From the IMG/VR virus record IMGVR_UViG_3300042894_000330, positions 1 through 23,792 of that record: DNA of 23,792 nt; one strand, 5' to 3'. The notes under the pieces are model-generated. The model had not been told where the DNA came from and made no database searches. It saw only the letters and a program-made list of their open reading frames with translations. Origin of the DNA: a virus. Of the stretch, positions 1-8,889 are shown piece by piece. Both the position numbers and the translations under genes were made by a program. Every line of letters begins with the position of its first letter. Position 1 is the first letter of the stretch.

Positions 1-1
1 T

Positions 2-232
2 AAGTTTGCCCTGACAGTGCCACAGGCTACCTTGACATCAGACTCAACTGTTGTTGCTGTTGCTGACACTTTAGTGGCTCAGAATGCCTATGCTCGTGCT
101 TTGGTAGAGCGTGGTGAAGATGGTGGTTTGACTTCATCTGAGGCATACCAGTTGTATAAAGCTATGTTGTCTGACAGCATTGCTTTGGAAGGCACTCGCT
201 ATCCTGAGAATCAGGAGTTTGTTGCGATATGA
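2..232 (+). CDS. C-terminal part of a virion-region protein, cut by the left edge
   Basis: The reading frame is open from base 2, so the true start probably lies outside the window. A GTG at 17 could be used but has no convincing ribosome-binding site in view. The visible 77 residues are mostly helical in character and end in RYPENQEFVAI. I recognise no catalytic motif. Its stop overlaps the next start as ATGA (229-232), which indicates translational coupling to the following tail protein. By position it belongs to the head-tail or tail-accessory block, but its function is unknown. Confidence 0.6.
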   Translation, partial: KFALTVPQATLTSDSTVVAVADTLVAQNAYARALVERGEDGGLTSSEAYQLYKAMLSDSIALEGTRYPENQEFVAI

Positions 233-1788
233 GTCAGCAAATACAAACCTTTAGCGTTTCAGCGCCAGCACTATATGGGCTGAATACGCAAGATTCACCT
301 CTTGATCTTGCGGCTGGATATGCTTTGGTTGCGACAAATTGCATTATTGACCAATATGGTCGGATGGGTTCGCGCAAAGGTTGGTCAAGGGTTAATTCTT
401 CAAGCGGCGATCTAGGCGCTAATGACGTAAAAGTTATCCATGAGTTAGTCCAAGCTGATGGCACTTTGACTGTATTGTTTGCTGGAAACAACAAGATATT
501 TAAACTTGGTGCAAGCAATGTAGTTACTGAGTTAACTTATGGTGGTGGTGGTACTGCACCAACCATTACTGATAGCAATTGGCAATGTGCATCATTAAAT
601 AACATAACTTATTTCTTTCAGTCTGGTCAAAATCCTTTGATCTATGACCCTGCTGTTAGCACCACAACCTATCGTAGAGTGTCTGAGAAGTCAGGTTATG
701 TTGCTACTGTTCCTGATGCTAATATCTGTATTTCAGCGTTTGGTCGTTTATGGGCGGCAAATACAACAACAAATAACTCTACTGTCTTTTTCTCTGATTT
801 GATTGCTGGTTATGTTTGGTCAACGGGTACGGCTGGTTCTTTGAATGTAGATCGTGTATGGGCGAATGGCGCTGACCAGATTACAGGTCTTGCCGCACAC
901 AATGGCTTTCTATTCATTTTTGGCAAGCGTCAAATTCTGATTTACCAAAATGCCACTACACCAGCGTCAATGTCGTTAAGTGACACTGTTGAGGGTATTG
1001 GTTGCATTGCAAGAGACAGTATTCAGACTACCAGCACTGATGTGCTTTTCTTGTCTAATTCTGGTGTTCGTTCTTTGATGAGAACAATTCAAGAGAAGTC
1101 TTCACCTGAGAGAGACTTGTCTAAGAACATTCGTAATGATTTAATGACTATCATTGCTGGTGAGACATTGGCAAATGTTAAGTCCGTCTATTCTGAGCGT
1201 GAAGCGTTTTACTTATTGAGTACACCATCTGTAGGCGGTGTATTTTGCTTTGACACTAAGGCTTATTTGCCTGATGGTGCGGCAAGAGCAACGACTTGGG
1301 ACTCAATTACTCCAACAGCTTTTCTATCTAGGCGTGATGGTAGTTTATACATTGGCAAGAATGGTTATATTGGTTTGTATGGCACTTACCAAGACTACCA
1401 AACTGCATATCGTATGTTGTATTACACAAACCATGCAGACCTTGGGAATCAGAACCAAACTTCTATTCTGAAGAAGTTGTCCATTGTGGTTATTGGCGGC
1501 ACAAATCAGGTTGTTACCTTTAAGTGGGGATTTGACTTTAAGACAAATTATTTGTCTTCTGATGACACTATCCCAACTCAAGGCGAGTCTTACTATGGTA
1601 TTGCTGAGTATGGTGCTAATGCCACGGTGATTGCAGAATACTCTGATGGTGTTGCGTTGCAGACTTTAACTGTTTCAGCATCTGGTAGTGGGAAGGTTGT
1701 TCAAACTGGATATGAGACAGACATAAATGGTACTGCATTGTCTATTCAGAAGATTGAAATTCAAGCCAAAAATGGCAAAGTAAGTTAA
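229..1788 (+). CDS. Putative tail hub/DNA-stabilisation-type protein
   Basis: This is a 519-residue protein. Its N-terminal region (about residues 13-55) has the pattern GLNTQDSPLDLAAGYA, then NCIIDQYGRMGSRKGW. I recall this pattern from podovirus tail proteins that sit between the adaptor and the fibres, in the role of P22 gp10. The rest is rich in beta-strand-like segments with repeated aromatic and glycine turns, which would suit a propeller-like fold. There is no signal peptide, membrane segment or enzymatic motif. It is coupled to the upstream gene by ATGA and followed 10 bases later by the tail fibre. The tail-protein role rests on position and remembered family resemblance, so the exact name is uncertain. 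Confidence 0.6.
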   Translation: MSQQIQTFSVSAPALYGLNTQDSPLDLAAGYALVATNCIIDQYGRMGSRKGWSRVNSSSGDLGANDVKVIHELVQADGTLTVLFAGNNKIFKLGASNVVTELTYGGGGTAPTITDSNWQCASLNNITYFFQSGQNPLIYDPAVSTTTYRRVSEKSGYVATVPDANICISAFGRLWAANTTTNNSTVFFSDLIAGYVWSTGTAGSLNVDRVWANGADQITGLAAHNGFLFIFGKRQILIYQNATTPASMSLSDTVEGIGCIARDSIQTTSTDVLFLSNSGVRSLMRTIQEKSSPERDLSKNIRNDLMTIIAGETLANVKSVYSEREAFYLLSTPSVGGVFCFDTKAYLPDGAARATTWDSITPTAFLSRRDGSLYIGKNGYIGLYGTYQDYQTAYRMLYYTNHADLGNQNQTSILKKLSIVVIGGTNQVVTFKWGFDFKTNYLSSDDTIPTQGESYYGIAEYGANATVIAEYSDGVALQTLTVSASGSGKVVQTGYETDINGTALSIQKIEIQAKNGKVS

Positions 1789-1798
1789 AGGAGTAACT

Positions 1799-2668
1799 AT
1801 GTCAAACTATACAAAATCAACAAACTTTGCAACCAAAGATGCTTTATCTTCTGGTAATGCTTTAAAGATTGTCAAAGGCACTGAGATTGATACTGAGTTC
1901 AATAACATTGCGACTGCTGTTGCTACAAAATCAGATAGTGCATCTCCTACATTTACAGGTACTGTAACCATTCCTACGTTGGCTGTTACTGGTACATCAA
2001 CACTAACAGGTGTAGCAACATTAACTTCTCAACCAATTTTATCTAGCTTGACGGCTTCTAAGCCTGTGTTCACAGACGCATCTAAAGGTTTGGTGAGTAC
2101 AGGTACTTTAGGGGCAGATCAAGGCGGTACAGGGGTTGCAAACAATGCAGCAATGACTGTTACAGGTTCTGGTAACTTTGCTTACACTCGAACTTTGACA
2201 GGCGCAACAAACGTAACTTTACCTACAACTGGCACTTTAGCTACTCTTGCAGGGACAGAGACTTTTACTAATAAAACTTTAACAAGTCCAACGCTGACAA
2301 CACCAAATATTAACTCGGCTCAAATTCCTACTGTGTCAGGCACTGCGCCTTTGTATATGGCAAGGGCTTGGGTAAACTTCAACGGCACTGGCACTGTGGC
2401 TATTCGTGCATCAGGTAATGTGTCAAGCATTACTGACAATGGCACTGGCGATTACACAGTGAACTTCACAACCGCTATGCCTGATGTAAATTATTCAATG
2501 GAAGCAAGTTGTTCGTACCGTTCTGGAAATTACAATTCAGTCCATATTTTTACTGACGCTGCGGGGACAATTGTTCCCCCTACAACTACAGCCGCTAGAC
2601 TTCAGCTATCAACAATCACATTAGGTTCTGGCGATTCTGAGTATGTTTGCGTAGCAGTCTTCCGTTAA
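1799..2668 (+). CDS. Tail fibre protein
   Basis: This is a 289-residue Ser/Thr/Gly-rich fibre. The N-terminal part (residues 1-48) has the KSTNFATKDALSSGNALKIV and KGTEIDTEFNNIATAVATKS pattern common at the virion-attachment end of podovirus fibres. Short beta repeats follow, including LGADQGGTG (about residue 104) and ETFTNKTLTSPTL (about 154), both widespread in phage fibres. The C-terminal 100 residues form a distinct AWVNFNGTGTVAIRASGNVS domain, probably the receptor-binding tip or trimerisation part. A strong AAAGGAG site lies just before the ATG. At 289 residues it is short for a whole fibre, so it may be a distal fibre or a minimal host-range determinant. Confidence in fibre identity is high; the receptor is unknown. 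Confidence 0.85.
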   Translation: MSNYTKSTNFATKDALSSGNALKIVKGTEIDTEFNNIATAVATKSDSASPTFTGTVTIPTLAVTGTSTLTGVATLTSQPILSSLTASKPVFTDASKGLVSTGTLGADQGGTGVANNAAMTVTGSGNFAYTRTLTGATNVTLPTTGTLATLAGTETFTNKTLTSPTLTTPNINSAQIPTVSGTAPLYMARAWVNFNGTGTVAIRASGNVSSITDNGTGDYTVNFTTAMPDVNYSMEASCSYRSGNYNSVHIFTDAAGTIVPPTTTAARLQLSTITLGSGDSEYVCVAVFR

Positions 2669-2681
2669 CCAAGGAGCAACC

Positions 2682-2858
2682 ATGACCCAACGAATAATCT
2701 ACCCAACTGACGATGGCGGCGTGGCTGTCATTATCCCTGCTGAATCTATTGAGGCAGCAATGAAAGACATTCCTGAAGGCAAGCCCTACAAGATTGTGGA
2801 TGTGTCAGACATTCCGACAGACCGCACATTTCGCAACGCATGGGAGTACACAGCGTGA
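2682..2858 (+). CDS. Small conserved phage protein downstream of the tail fibre
   Basis: This is a 58-residue protein beginning MTQRIIYPTDDGGVAVIIPA and ending RTFRNAWEYTA. AAGGAG stands 7 bases before the ATG. Similar short proteins with the IIYPTDDGGVAVIIPA and DVSDIPTDRTFRNAWE patterns occur beside fibre genes in many phages, but I know of no demonstrated function. Its TGA overlaps the GTG of the next gene as GTGA, so the two are probably translated together. Confidence 0.75.
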   Translation: MTQRIIYPTDDGGVAVIIPAESIEAAMKDIPEGKPYKIVDVSDIPTDRTFRNAWEYTA

Positions 2859-3082
2859 TTACTATCAACGTAACCAAAGCCAAGGCAATAGCGCATGAAG
2901 TTCGCCGCGCTGCTCGTACTGAAGAGTTTGCTCCCTATGACGATGCCATTGCCAAACAAATACCCGAGCAGGCAGAGGGCGCAGAAGCCGCAAGGCAAGT
3001 CATTCGTGACAAGTACGCCGCCATGCAAACAGCAATTGATTCAGCAACAACAACAGATCAACTTAAAGCAGCAATGCCATGA
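2855..3082 (+). CDS. Small helical phage protein
   Basis: I place the start at GTG 2855, giving MITINVTKAKAIAHEVRRAA and 75 residues. That start overlaps the previous stop as GTGA, and the product matches the usual beginning of this small family. An ATG at 2840 would add five residues with no better ribosome site. The protein is predicted to be nearly all helix, with alternating charged and alanine residues, and ends in TTTDQLKAAMP. It is coupled to the cupin gene by an ATGA overlap. It always seems to travel with the preceding 58-residue gene, so a structural or fibre-assembly role is plausible but not shown. Confidence 0.7.
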   Translation: MITINVTKAKAIAHEVRRAARTEEFAPYDDAIAKQIPEQAEGAEAARQVIRDKYAAMQTAIDSATTTDQLKAAMP

Positions 3083-3375
3083 TTACCCACCATTTTTCTG
3101 ATGGACTGTACGCAAAGGAAGCTAGGTTTCCTGCTGGTGTAGCCATCTTAAAACACACCCATAACTTCAGTCACTTGTCTATCTTGGCTGAAGGCAAGGT
3201 TGCTGTGTTGCGTGGGAATGAAATTGATATTGTGAATGCTCCTGCTTGTTTAGAGATTAAAGCGGGATTGATACATGGGGTTAAGGCGATTACTGATTGT
3301 GTTTGGTTTTGTATTCATGCCACAGACGAGAAAGACCCGTCTAAAGTGGATGAGATTTTAATTAAAGGAGAATAA
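3079..3375 (+). CDS. Small cupin-fold protein
   Basis: This is a 98-residue single-domain cupin. Cupin motif 1 is visible as KHTHNFSHLSILAEGKV (H26, H28 and H32 as candidate metal ligands), and motif 2 centres on AGLIHGVKA (H66). The length fits a minimal cupin barrel. Its substrate is unknown; small cupins in phage tail regions are usually annotated only by fold. It is coupled by ATGA to the previous gene and ends two bases before the ejection-protein gene. It may be a virion component or an accessory sugar- or small-molecule-binding protein. Confidence 0.7.
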   Translation: MITHHFSDGLYAKEARFPAGVAILKHTHNFSHLSILAEGKVAVLRGNEIDIVNAPACLEIKAGLIHGVKAITDCVWFCIHATDEKDPSKVDEILIKGE

Positions 3376-3376
3376 T

Positions 3377-4462
3377 ATGCCATTCGGTGCAATTATAGGC
3401 GGGGCATTAGGATTTTTAGGATCGCAAAGTCAAGCTGATGCTATGGAGAGTGCGGCGGCTCAGTCTGCGGCGGCTCAACGTGATGCGGCTAGGCAAGCGG
3501 CTGAAGCGGCTAAGTTTCGCCCTGTAGGGATTACTACACGTTACGGCACATCCAACTTCCAATTTGACCCTAGTGGTTATTTGTCTGGTGCTGGTTATAA
3601 CGTAAGCCCTGAACTAAAAGCCTATCAAGATCGTTTGATGGGTTTAACTGGTGGTGCTTTAACTCAGGCAGAACAGGCTCAACAACAGTATGCTCCTTTG
3701 CAGACTGCGGCTTCAGGTCTGTTTGGCTTGGGTCAGCAGTACCTTGCACAGAGTCCTGAACAGGTTGCGGCTAAATATATCCAACAGCAACAGGACTTGC
3801 TTGCACCTAGCCGTGAGCGTCAGATGGCTCAGTTGCAGAACCAGTTGTTCCAACAAGGTCGTAGCGGTCTATCGGTAGGTGCTACAGGTATGCGCCCAAG
3901 TGGTGCTGGTGGATTGGGTGCTACTACACCTGAGATGGAAGCCTACTACAACGCATTAGCGCAACAAGACTTACAGTTAGCGGCACAAGCACAGCAAGCT
4001 GGTCAACAGAATGTTGCGTTTGGTACAGGATTATTTGGAACAGGAAGCCAGTTGTTAGGTCAGTATCAAGCTGGTCAAGTTGGCGCATTGAGTCCATTTA
4101 CAACTTATTTGGGCGCTGGTCAAACCATTGAGTCACTTGGACAACAGCCTTTGGATATTGGCGCACAGTTAGGTGGTCGTGCGGCTACTGCTGGCGCTAA
4201 TGTTGGTCAGTCATTGTTAACTGGTGGTATTAGTGCCGCTAGAGCGCAACAAGCTGGCGCTGGATTTAGTCCATTAGGCGGTTTGTTGCAGGGTGCTGGT
4301 AGTAGTCCACAGTTAAGAACTGGCTTTGAGAACTTTTTTAGTGGATTTGGTCAACCTAGTGGCATGACAGGAGCGCAGAATGATCTTTTGGCGGCTCAAG
4401 GTGGATACTATAGACAACAGCCATCTGCATCTGCATTTTCATTTAATGGACAACAAATCTAA
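3377..4462 (+). CDS. Putative internal virion/DNA-ejection protein (Gln/Ala-rich)
   Basis: This is a 361-residue protein with an AAAGGAG site at 3364-3370. The N-terminus MPFGAIIGGALGFLGSQSQA is a glycine-zipper-like hydrophobic stretch that could insert into membranes. It is followed by an Ala/Gln-rich helical segment (about residues 20-50), then long Gln/Gly/Ala stretches. This composition, and its place as first of three large genes between the fibre and the lysis cassette, match podovirus ejection proteins such as T7 gp14 or P22 gp7/gp20, which leave the capsid and build a channel across the envelope. No sequence motif proves the assignment. Confidence 0.6.
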   Translation: MPFGAIIGGALGFLGSQSQADAMESAAAQSAAAQRDAARQAAEAAKFRPVGITTRYGTSNFQFDPSGYLSGAGYNVSPELKAYQDRLMGLTGGALTQAEQAQQQYAPLQTAASGLFGLGQQYLAQSPEQVAAKYIQQQQDLLAPSRERQMAQLQNQLFQQGRSGLSVGATGMRPSGAGGLGATTPEMEAYYNALAQQDLQLAAQAQQAGQQNVAFGTGLFGTGSQLLGQYQAGQVGALSPFTTYLGAGQTIESLGQQPLDIGAQLGGRAATAGANVGQSLLTGGISAARAQQAGAGFSPLGGLLQGAGSSPQLRTGFENFFSGFGQPSGMTGAQNDLLAAQGGYYRQQPSASAFSFNGQQI

Positions 4463-4471
4463 GGAATAATC

Positions 4472-5953
4472 ATGGCAACCTCAGACATTCTCGGTTTGTT
4501 TACCACTCCTGAACAGTATCAACTTGCTCAACGTCAAGCACAACAAGCGCAAGCTATTCAGTATGCAAATCTTGACCCAATGGCTCGTGCCAACTATGGG
4601 ACTTTCCTTGCTGGTCAACAGTTAGGTGGTGCTATTGGCGGTGCTTTGGGTGGTCAAGACCCTATGCTGCAAAAGATTAGTCAGCGTCAGCAGTTGATTG
4701 GGATGATTGACCCATCTAACCCTGACTCCTATGTTCAAGCTATTCAGATGGCATTGCAGGGTGGAGATCAAGAAGCTGCTTTCCTGTTGCGTAATGAGAT
4801 GATGAAGGCAAAGCAACAGGCTCAAGGGTTGAAGCGTCAGGCTCAACAAGAACAGTTGCAGGATTTGCAAATAACTGATGCCCTTACCGAGCGTGGTTTA
4901 GGTATGCAAGAGCGTGGACTTGCAAACTTAGCCAATGAATTGCTTGGTCAATTACAGAAGGCAGATGGCACTTTAAATCCAGATGTTTTGTCAAGATTGC
5001 AATCTTTCCCACAAGGTCGTGCAGCACTTAAAGCACTTGCACCCGAAACCATTACGGCTAAAGAAGGCGAAACAATTTACCAAAAGCCTACATTGCCTAA
5101 TCAACCATTCAAACCACTTTTAAGTGGAACTCCTAAACCAGTGCCATTTACAGGCGCTGAATCAAATGCGGCTCTTGATTTATATCAAACAAATGACCCT
5201 GTAAAGATTTTCAATACCTATGGTCGGGCTGGACTTGATGCGGTTGCCCAAAAAGCAAAAGAAACAAGACTAACCGAAAGACCAGTAACAAACATATCTG
5301 TTCAAAATCAAATGCAAAAAGGTTTTGGAGAAAACTTAACAGACGCTATTACATCAAACATCAAGGCTGGAAGTTTAGCTAGACCAATTTTGGGTGCGGT
5401 TGACAGTATGCAAATCTTGTTAGATGAAGGTGTAAAAACTGGATTCGGTCAAGAAACAATGCTGCAAGTTGGCAAGGTTGGTCAAGTCTTTAACCCTGAC
5501 TTCAATGTCAAAGGATTGGCAGGACAAGAAGCATTGCAGTCTATTTCAACTAACTTAGTCTTACCACAAGTTAAACAGCTTGGTGTTAATCCAACTGATA
5601 CTGATTTGAAGTTCATCAACACTGGTTCACCTAGCCTATCAAAAACAGTTGCTGGTAATAAGTTGATGTTGTCAGCACTTAAATTAAAGGGACAGCGTGA
5701 CCAAGATTTGGCAAGATTTTCAAACACTTGGTTGTCTCAAAACAATAGATTGACAATAACAAATCCAACTCAAGCATATGTTAAATTTAATACTGATTTT
5801 GATGCATATACACAAAGCAGCCCTTTATATGCACCAGCAGCAAGTCAATTAAGAGAGCAATTTAATGCACTTGGCTCAACAACACAAAGAGGTGCAAGAA
5901 CCCCTAATGCTAGGGAAGCTACAGATCGTGGCGGTTTGACTAAACCTAAGTAA
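4472..5953 (+). CDS. Putative internal virion/DNA-ejection protein
   Basis: This is a 493-residue protein starting 9 bases after the previous stop. Residues 1-130 are Gln/Ala-rich and helical, with a glycine-zipper-like LGGAIGGALGG segment at about residues 50-60. The central part (about 255-440) looks more globular and is polar. No catalytic motif such as a lysozyme or protease is evident. It is the middle member of the three-gene set between fibre and lysis genes, the usual place for proteins that pass into the host with the DNA. The annotation depends on composition and order. Confidence 0.55.
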   Translation: MATSDILGLFTTPEQYQLAQRQAQQAQAIQYANLDPMARANYGTFLAGQQLGGAIGGALGGQDPMLQKISQRQQLIGMIDPSNPDSYVQAIQMALQGGDQEAAFLLRNEMMKAKQQAQGLKRQAQQEQLQDLQITDALTERGLGMQERGLANLANELLGQLQKADGTLNPDVLSRLQSFPQGRAALKALAPETITAKEGETIYQKPTLPNQPFKPLLSGTPKPVPFTGAESNAALDLYQTNDPVKIFNTYGRAGLDAVAQKAKETRLTERPVTNISVQNQMQKGFGENLTDAITSNIKAGSLARPILGAVDSMQILLDEGVKTGFGQETMLQVGKVGQVFNPDFNVKGLAGQEALQSISTNLVLPQVKQLGVNPTDTDLKFINTGSPSLSKTVAGNKLMLSALKLKGQRDQDLARFSNTWLSQNNRLTITNPTQAYVKFNTDFDAYTQSSPLYAPAASQLREQFNALGSTTQRGARTPNAREATDRGGLTKPK

Positions 5954-5971
5954 CCCATAAAGGAATAAAAA

Positions 5972-8026
5972 ATGTCATCTCTTAAAGACCAGATTCTAGA
6001 CTTGCGTGATGAGTTAATGATTGCCAAAGATGAGGGTCAATTAACTCCTGATGGGCAAAAAATGCTAGACCAACTTGATACAAAAAGTTGGACTACTCAA
6101 GGCTTTGGTCAATTTCTGCAAGGGTTATCAGCAAATTTTTCTGAGAATGCAATTGGCTCAATTAAATCTTTTTTAAGCCCTGCACCAGCTAATGTCGCTA
6201 AACAAGTTGGCATGGCTTCACCAGATCAGCCAGCACCATCACCATCAGATGTTGGAGTTGCGTTAGAGCGAATTGGCTTAGAAGAATACAGCAAAGAGAA
6301 CCCTGTTAAATCAGTCGCGGCTAATATTGCTGGCGCAGCTACTCCAGCATTTCTTACCAAAAAACCAATAACCTCATTACCCGCACAAGTTGGGGTAACT
6401 ACTGCCGCTGCTTTTACCGCTGGACTTGGTGAATCTGAAGCTGAATTATTTAGCCCAGAATCTTTGAAAACTGGTGCTACAGGTGCGGCTACAGCATTAG
6501 TGATGCTTCCAATTACCAAAGTTGTAGGCATGGGTGCTGGCACTGTTTATCGTGGTGTTGTGAAGTCTATATTCGATAACCCACAAAAGCTAGGAACTGA
6601 TGAAGCTAGGTCGCTAATCAAACAAGCATTAGTGTCTGATGTTGGTGGGGTTGATGAAGCTATTAAGTATGTCTTAGAGCGTAAGGGTAAGCCATATGCT
6701 TTAGCTGATGTAGGCGCAAATACCAGAGCATACTTAGATGCCGCTAACACCATACCTAGTGTCGGTAAAAAAGAAGCAAATGAATTTATAACTAATCGTG
6801 ACAAAGGTATGTTGGCAAGATTGACAACAGACTTGCAAGTTGCTTTTGGTTCAAAAGCCGCATTCTTTGATGAGTTCAATGCTCTTAAACAAGCACGATC
6901 TCAGCTTGGTGGGGCTTTATATGATAGAGCGTTAAAGAAAGATATTCCTGTAACTCCTGACTTGGTTGCTTTAATGGATAGACCAAGTGTTAAAAATGCT
7001 TTTGTCAGAGCGCAAGAATTAGCCAAAGAACAAGGAGTTAAATTGCCCGATGTACAAGTGGTAAATGGAAAACTTGTTACATCAGATGGCAACCCAGTTA
7101 CAAATATAAACACAACTTTTTTGCATTATGTAAAGATGGGTTTGGACGATGGTATTTTTACTGGCAAAAGTCCGACAAGTGGAATTGGGTCAACCCAACT
7201 CAATGCCTTTAAAGATACAAGATCAAAGTTTCTTGATTTGTTAGATTCATCTAATGGCACATACAAAAATGCAAGGCGTGTGTGGGCATCTGATACAGCA
7301 GTCATGGATGCTATGGAAGAAGGCAGGACAGTCTTCAACAAAAGCCCTAAAGATGTTGACGTATTGCTAAAAGATATGAAGACAATGACTAAATCAGAAC
7401 TTGAAGGTTTGCGTCTTGGAACTATGCAAAACCTTTTAGATCGTTTAGGTGGAGCGCAAGTGGCTGACACTGTTGTTGGCGCAACTGGAAATCCAGCATT
7501 GAAGATCATCAACAACCCAAAGAATTTAAGAATTATTAGAGAGACTTTCCCAAAAGATGAAGCTGGAGACAAGGCTTTTGGTCAATTCATGAAAAACTTG
7601 AAGACTGAAGTTGAGATGAAAAGCACTTCAAAACAAGTATTGCAAGGGTCGCAAACTGCTGAACGAACTCAAGCAATTCAAGATGTTCGTGCTGGCGGTA
7701 AAGCAATGCGAGAAATGCCTGTAATGAGTATTCAAGGCATTCTGACTAGGGCATTGCAAAGAGATTATGCAAACTTAGGTGATGAACAAACTAGGGCGGT
7801 TGCCACTGAAATGGTTAGAATTTTGACAACAACTAATCCTGCAAAACTGCAAAAGATTGGCAAGGAGTTGTCTGGTCGTAGTCTTTACGATGTAATCAGT
7901 AAAGATGTTCCAGAACTTCTGCCAGCTTTAGGCAGGACTATTTTGAGTCCCTCATCTGTTGGCGTTATGTCTGGTACAGCAGCACCCAATATCCAAAATG
8001 CAGCAGGCTTGTTCTCAACCCAATAG
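5972..8026 (+). CDS. Large putative internal virion/ejection protein
   Basis: This is a 684-residue protein and the largest gene in the window. Residues 1-60 are an amphipathic helical start. About 120-200 is an Ala/Gly-rich low-polarity stretch with possible membrane-active helices. About 210-560 is a polar helical body that includes the segment LGGALYDRALKKDIPVTPDL. I see no catalytic site. Position and layout suggest the third ejection protein. The stop is TAG at 8024-8026, and the same frame stays open afterwards into the next gene, which starts 9 bases later with an ATT. Normal termination is likely because other genes here also end in TAG. Confidence 0.6.
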   Translation: MSSLKDQILDLRDELMIAKDEGQLTPDGQKMLDQLDTKSWTTQGFGQFLQGLSANFSENAIGSIKSFLSPAPANVAKQVGMASPDQPAPSPSDVGVALERIGLEEYSKENPVKSVAANIAGAATPAFLTKKPITSLPAQVGVTTAAAFTAGLGESEAELFSPESLKTGATGAATALVMLPITKVVGMGAGTVYRGVVKSIFDNPQKLGTDEARSLIKQALVSDVGGVDEAIKYVLERKGKPYALADVGANTRAYLDAANTIPSVGKKEANEFITNRDKGMLARLTTDLQVAFGSKAAFFDEFNALKQARSQLGGALYDRALKKDIPVTPDLVALMDRPSVKNAFVRAQELAKEQGVKLPDVQVVNGKLVTSDGNPVTNINTTFLHYVKMGLDDGIFTGKSPTSGIGSTQLNAFKDTRSKFLDLLDSSNGTYKNARRVWASDTAVMDAMEEGRTVFNKSPKDVDVLLKDMKTMTKSELEGLRLGTMQNLLDRLGGAQVADTVVGATGNPALKIINNPKNLRIIRETFPKDEAGDKAFGQFMKNLKTEVEMKSTSKQVLQGSQTAERTQAIQDVRAGGKAMREMPVMSIQGILTRALQRDYANLGDEQTRAVATEMVRILTTTNPAKLQKIGKELSGRSLYDVISKDVPELLPALGRTILSPSSVGVMSGTAAPNIQNAAGLFSTQ

Positions 8027-8035
8027 GAGACTGAA

Positions 8036-8725
8036 ATTGACCCAATCTCTATCTGCCTCCTTGCGGGATCGCTGGTTAAGAGCATCCAATCTTCTGTCGA
8101 GTTGTATCAACAAACTCGTGAGCAGTTTGTCTCAATTAAAAAAACCGCTGATGATGTTGTTGCCATTGGCAGGGACGTTAAATCGTTTTGGGGTACGTTG
8201 CGGAAGTTATTTGGTGGTAGTCCCAAGCCTCAAGCTACAAAGTCTGTGGCAACGGCTAAAGGCTCACAAGAGTGGGTCAATGTCGATGAAACAACAGTCA
8301 AAGCAAAAATCGTAAAAGATTTAAGTTCTTTTTTTAAGCTGCAACAACAATTACAAGAGCATATAGAACAGGAAGAACTTAAAGCCAGAACAGTTGTATT
8401 TGCTGATGATGTGAACTTGATGGAAGAAGCCCTGAACAGAGTTCTTGCCGCCCAAGAAATGGAACGGATGGTCGTTCAAATTCGTGAGGTTATGGTATAT
8501 GGCTCTAAGGATATGGGCGCTTTGTACTCAGAAGTTTTTGCCATGAGAGATGTGATTGCAGCAGAGCAAGCAAAGGCAAGGAAGAATCGGGATGCAGAAA
8601 TATGGCAACGAAAGCAAAAGGAGCGTCTTCTAGCCGAAAAACAAGCGTATCTAATGGTGACTATCCTCTGCCTCCTATATTTGTGGCTTCTGATAGCGTT
8701 CATAAGCAAGATTGGGAGAACGTAG
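8036..8725 (+). CDS. Membrane-anchored coiled-coil protein with probable ATT start
   Basis: I extend this gene to ATT 8036, giving M(I)DPISICLLAGSLVKSIQS and 229 residues. AGGAGA at 8025-8030 sits five bases before the ATT, ideal spacing. The only other start in the frame, TTG 8102, has no ribosome site and would remove a well-formed N-terminus. Residues 20-60 and 75-200 are charged helices of coiled-coil type; a hydrophobic segment near the C-terminus (VTILCLLYLWLLIAFISKI) should cross the membrane. Its last 124 bases overlap the next gene in another frame. Function is unknown; it lies between ejection and lysis genes. ATT starts are rare (infC is the known case), so the start needs support. 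Confidence 0.65.
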   Translation: MDPISICLLAGSLVKSIQSSVELYQQTREQFVSIKKTADDVVAIGRDVKSFWGTLRKLFGGSPKPQATKSVATAKGSQEWVNVDETTVKAKIVKDLSSFFKLQQQLQEHIEQEELKARTVVFADDVNLMEEALNRVLAAQEMERMVVQIREVMVYGSKDMGALYSEVFAMRDVIAAEQAKARKNRDAEIWQRKQKERLLAEKQAYLMVTILCLLYLWLLIAFISKIGRT

Positions 8726-8889
8726 TGGGGTGGATTGCCGCTTGTGTGCTTGTAATAGTGTTGTTGCCTATTTTGGCTATGATTCTGCTAGACACGCTAG
8801 AGGCAAAGCATGAGGTTAGGCAATCGGTAGAGAAGGTTGAGAAACTCAGAAGACAGATTGAGCAGAAAGAAAGGGAGAAGGAAAAATGA
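8602..8889 (+). CDS. Small single-pass membrane protein, lysis region
   Basis: This is a 95-residue protein. Residues 1-40 are polar with a PLPPIFVAS segment, residues 41-64 form one strong transmembrane helix, and residues 66-95 are a highly charged coil ending in KEREKEK. The start overlaps the end of the preceding gene by 124 bases in a different frame. A later in-frame GTG could shorten it, but the ATG has a purine-rich GGAAGAAT stretch upstream at 8580-8587. It is coupled to the lipoprotein gene by an ATGA overlap. A helper role in lysis or superinfection exclusion is plausible from context only. Confidence 0.6.
   Translation: MATKAKGASSSRKTSVSNGDYPLPPIFVASDSVHKQDWENVVGWIAACVLVIVLLPILAMILLDTLEAKHEVRQSVEKVEKLRRQIEQKEREKEK

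Noticed and set aside
6226-7572. Several leftward frames of 70-148 codons opposite the large ejection gene
   Set aside because: They lie fully opposite a long real gene, have no operon logic and no ribosome sites; typical antisense shadows.
8024-8026. TAG recoded as a sense codon throughout this phage
   Set aside because: Other genes end cleanly at TAG (for example at 19667-19669, 19863-19865 and 22207-22209) with proper downstream starts, so general recoding is unlikely.
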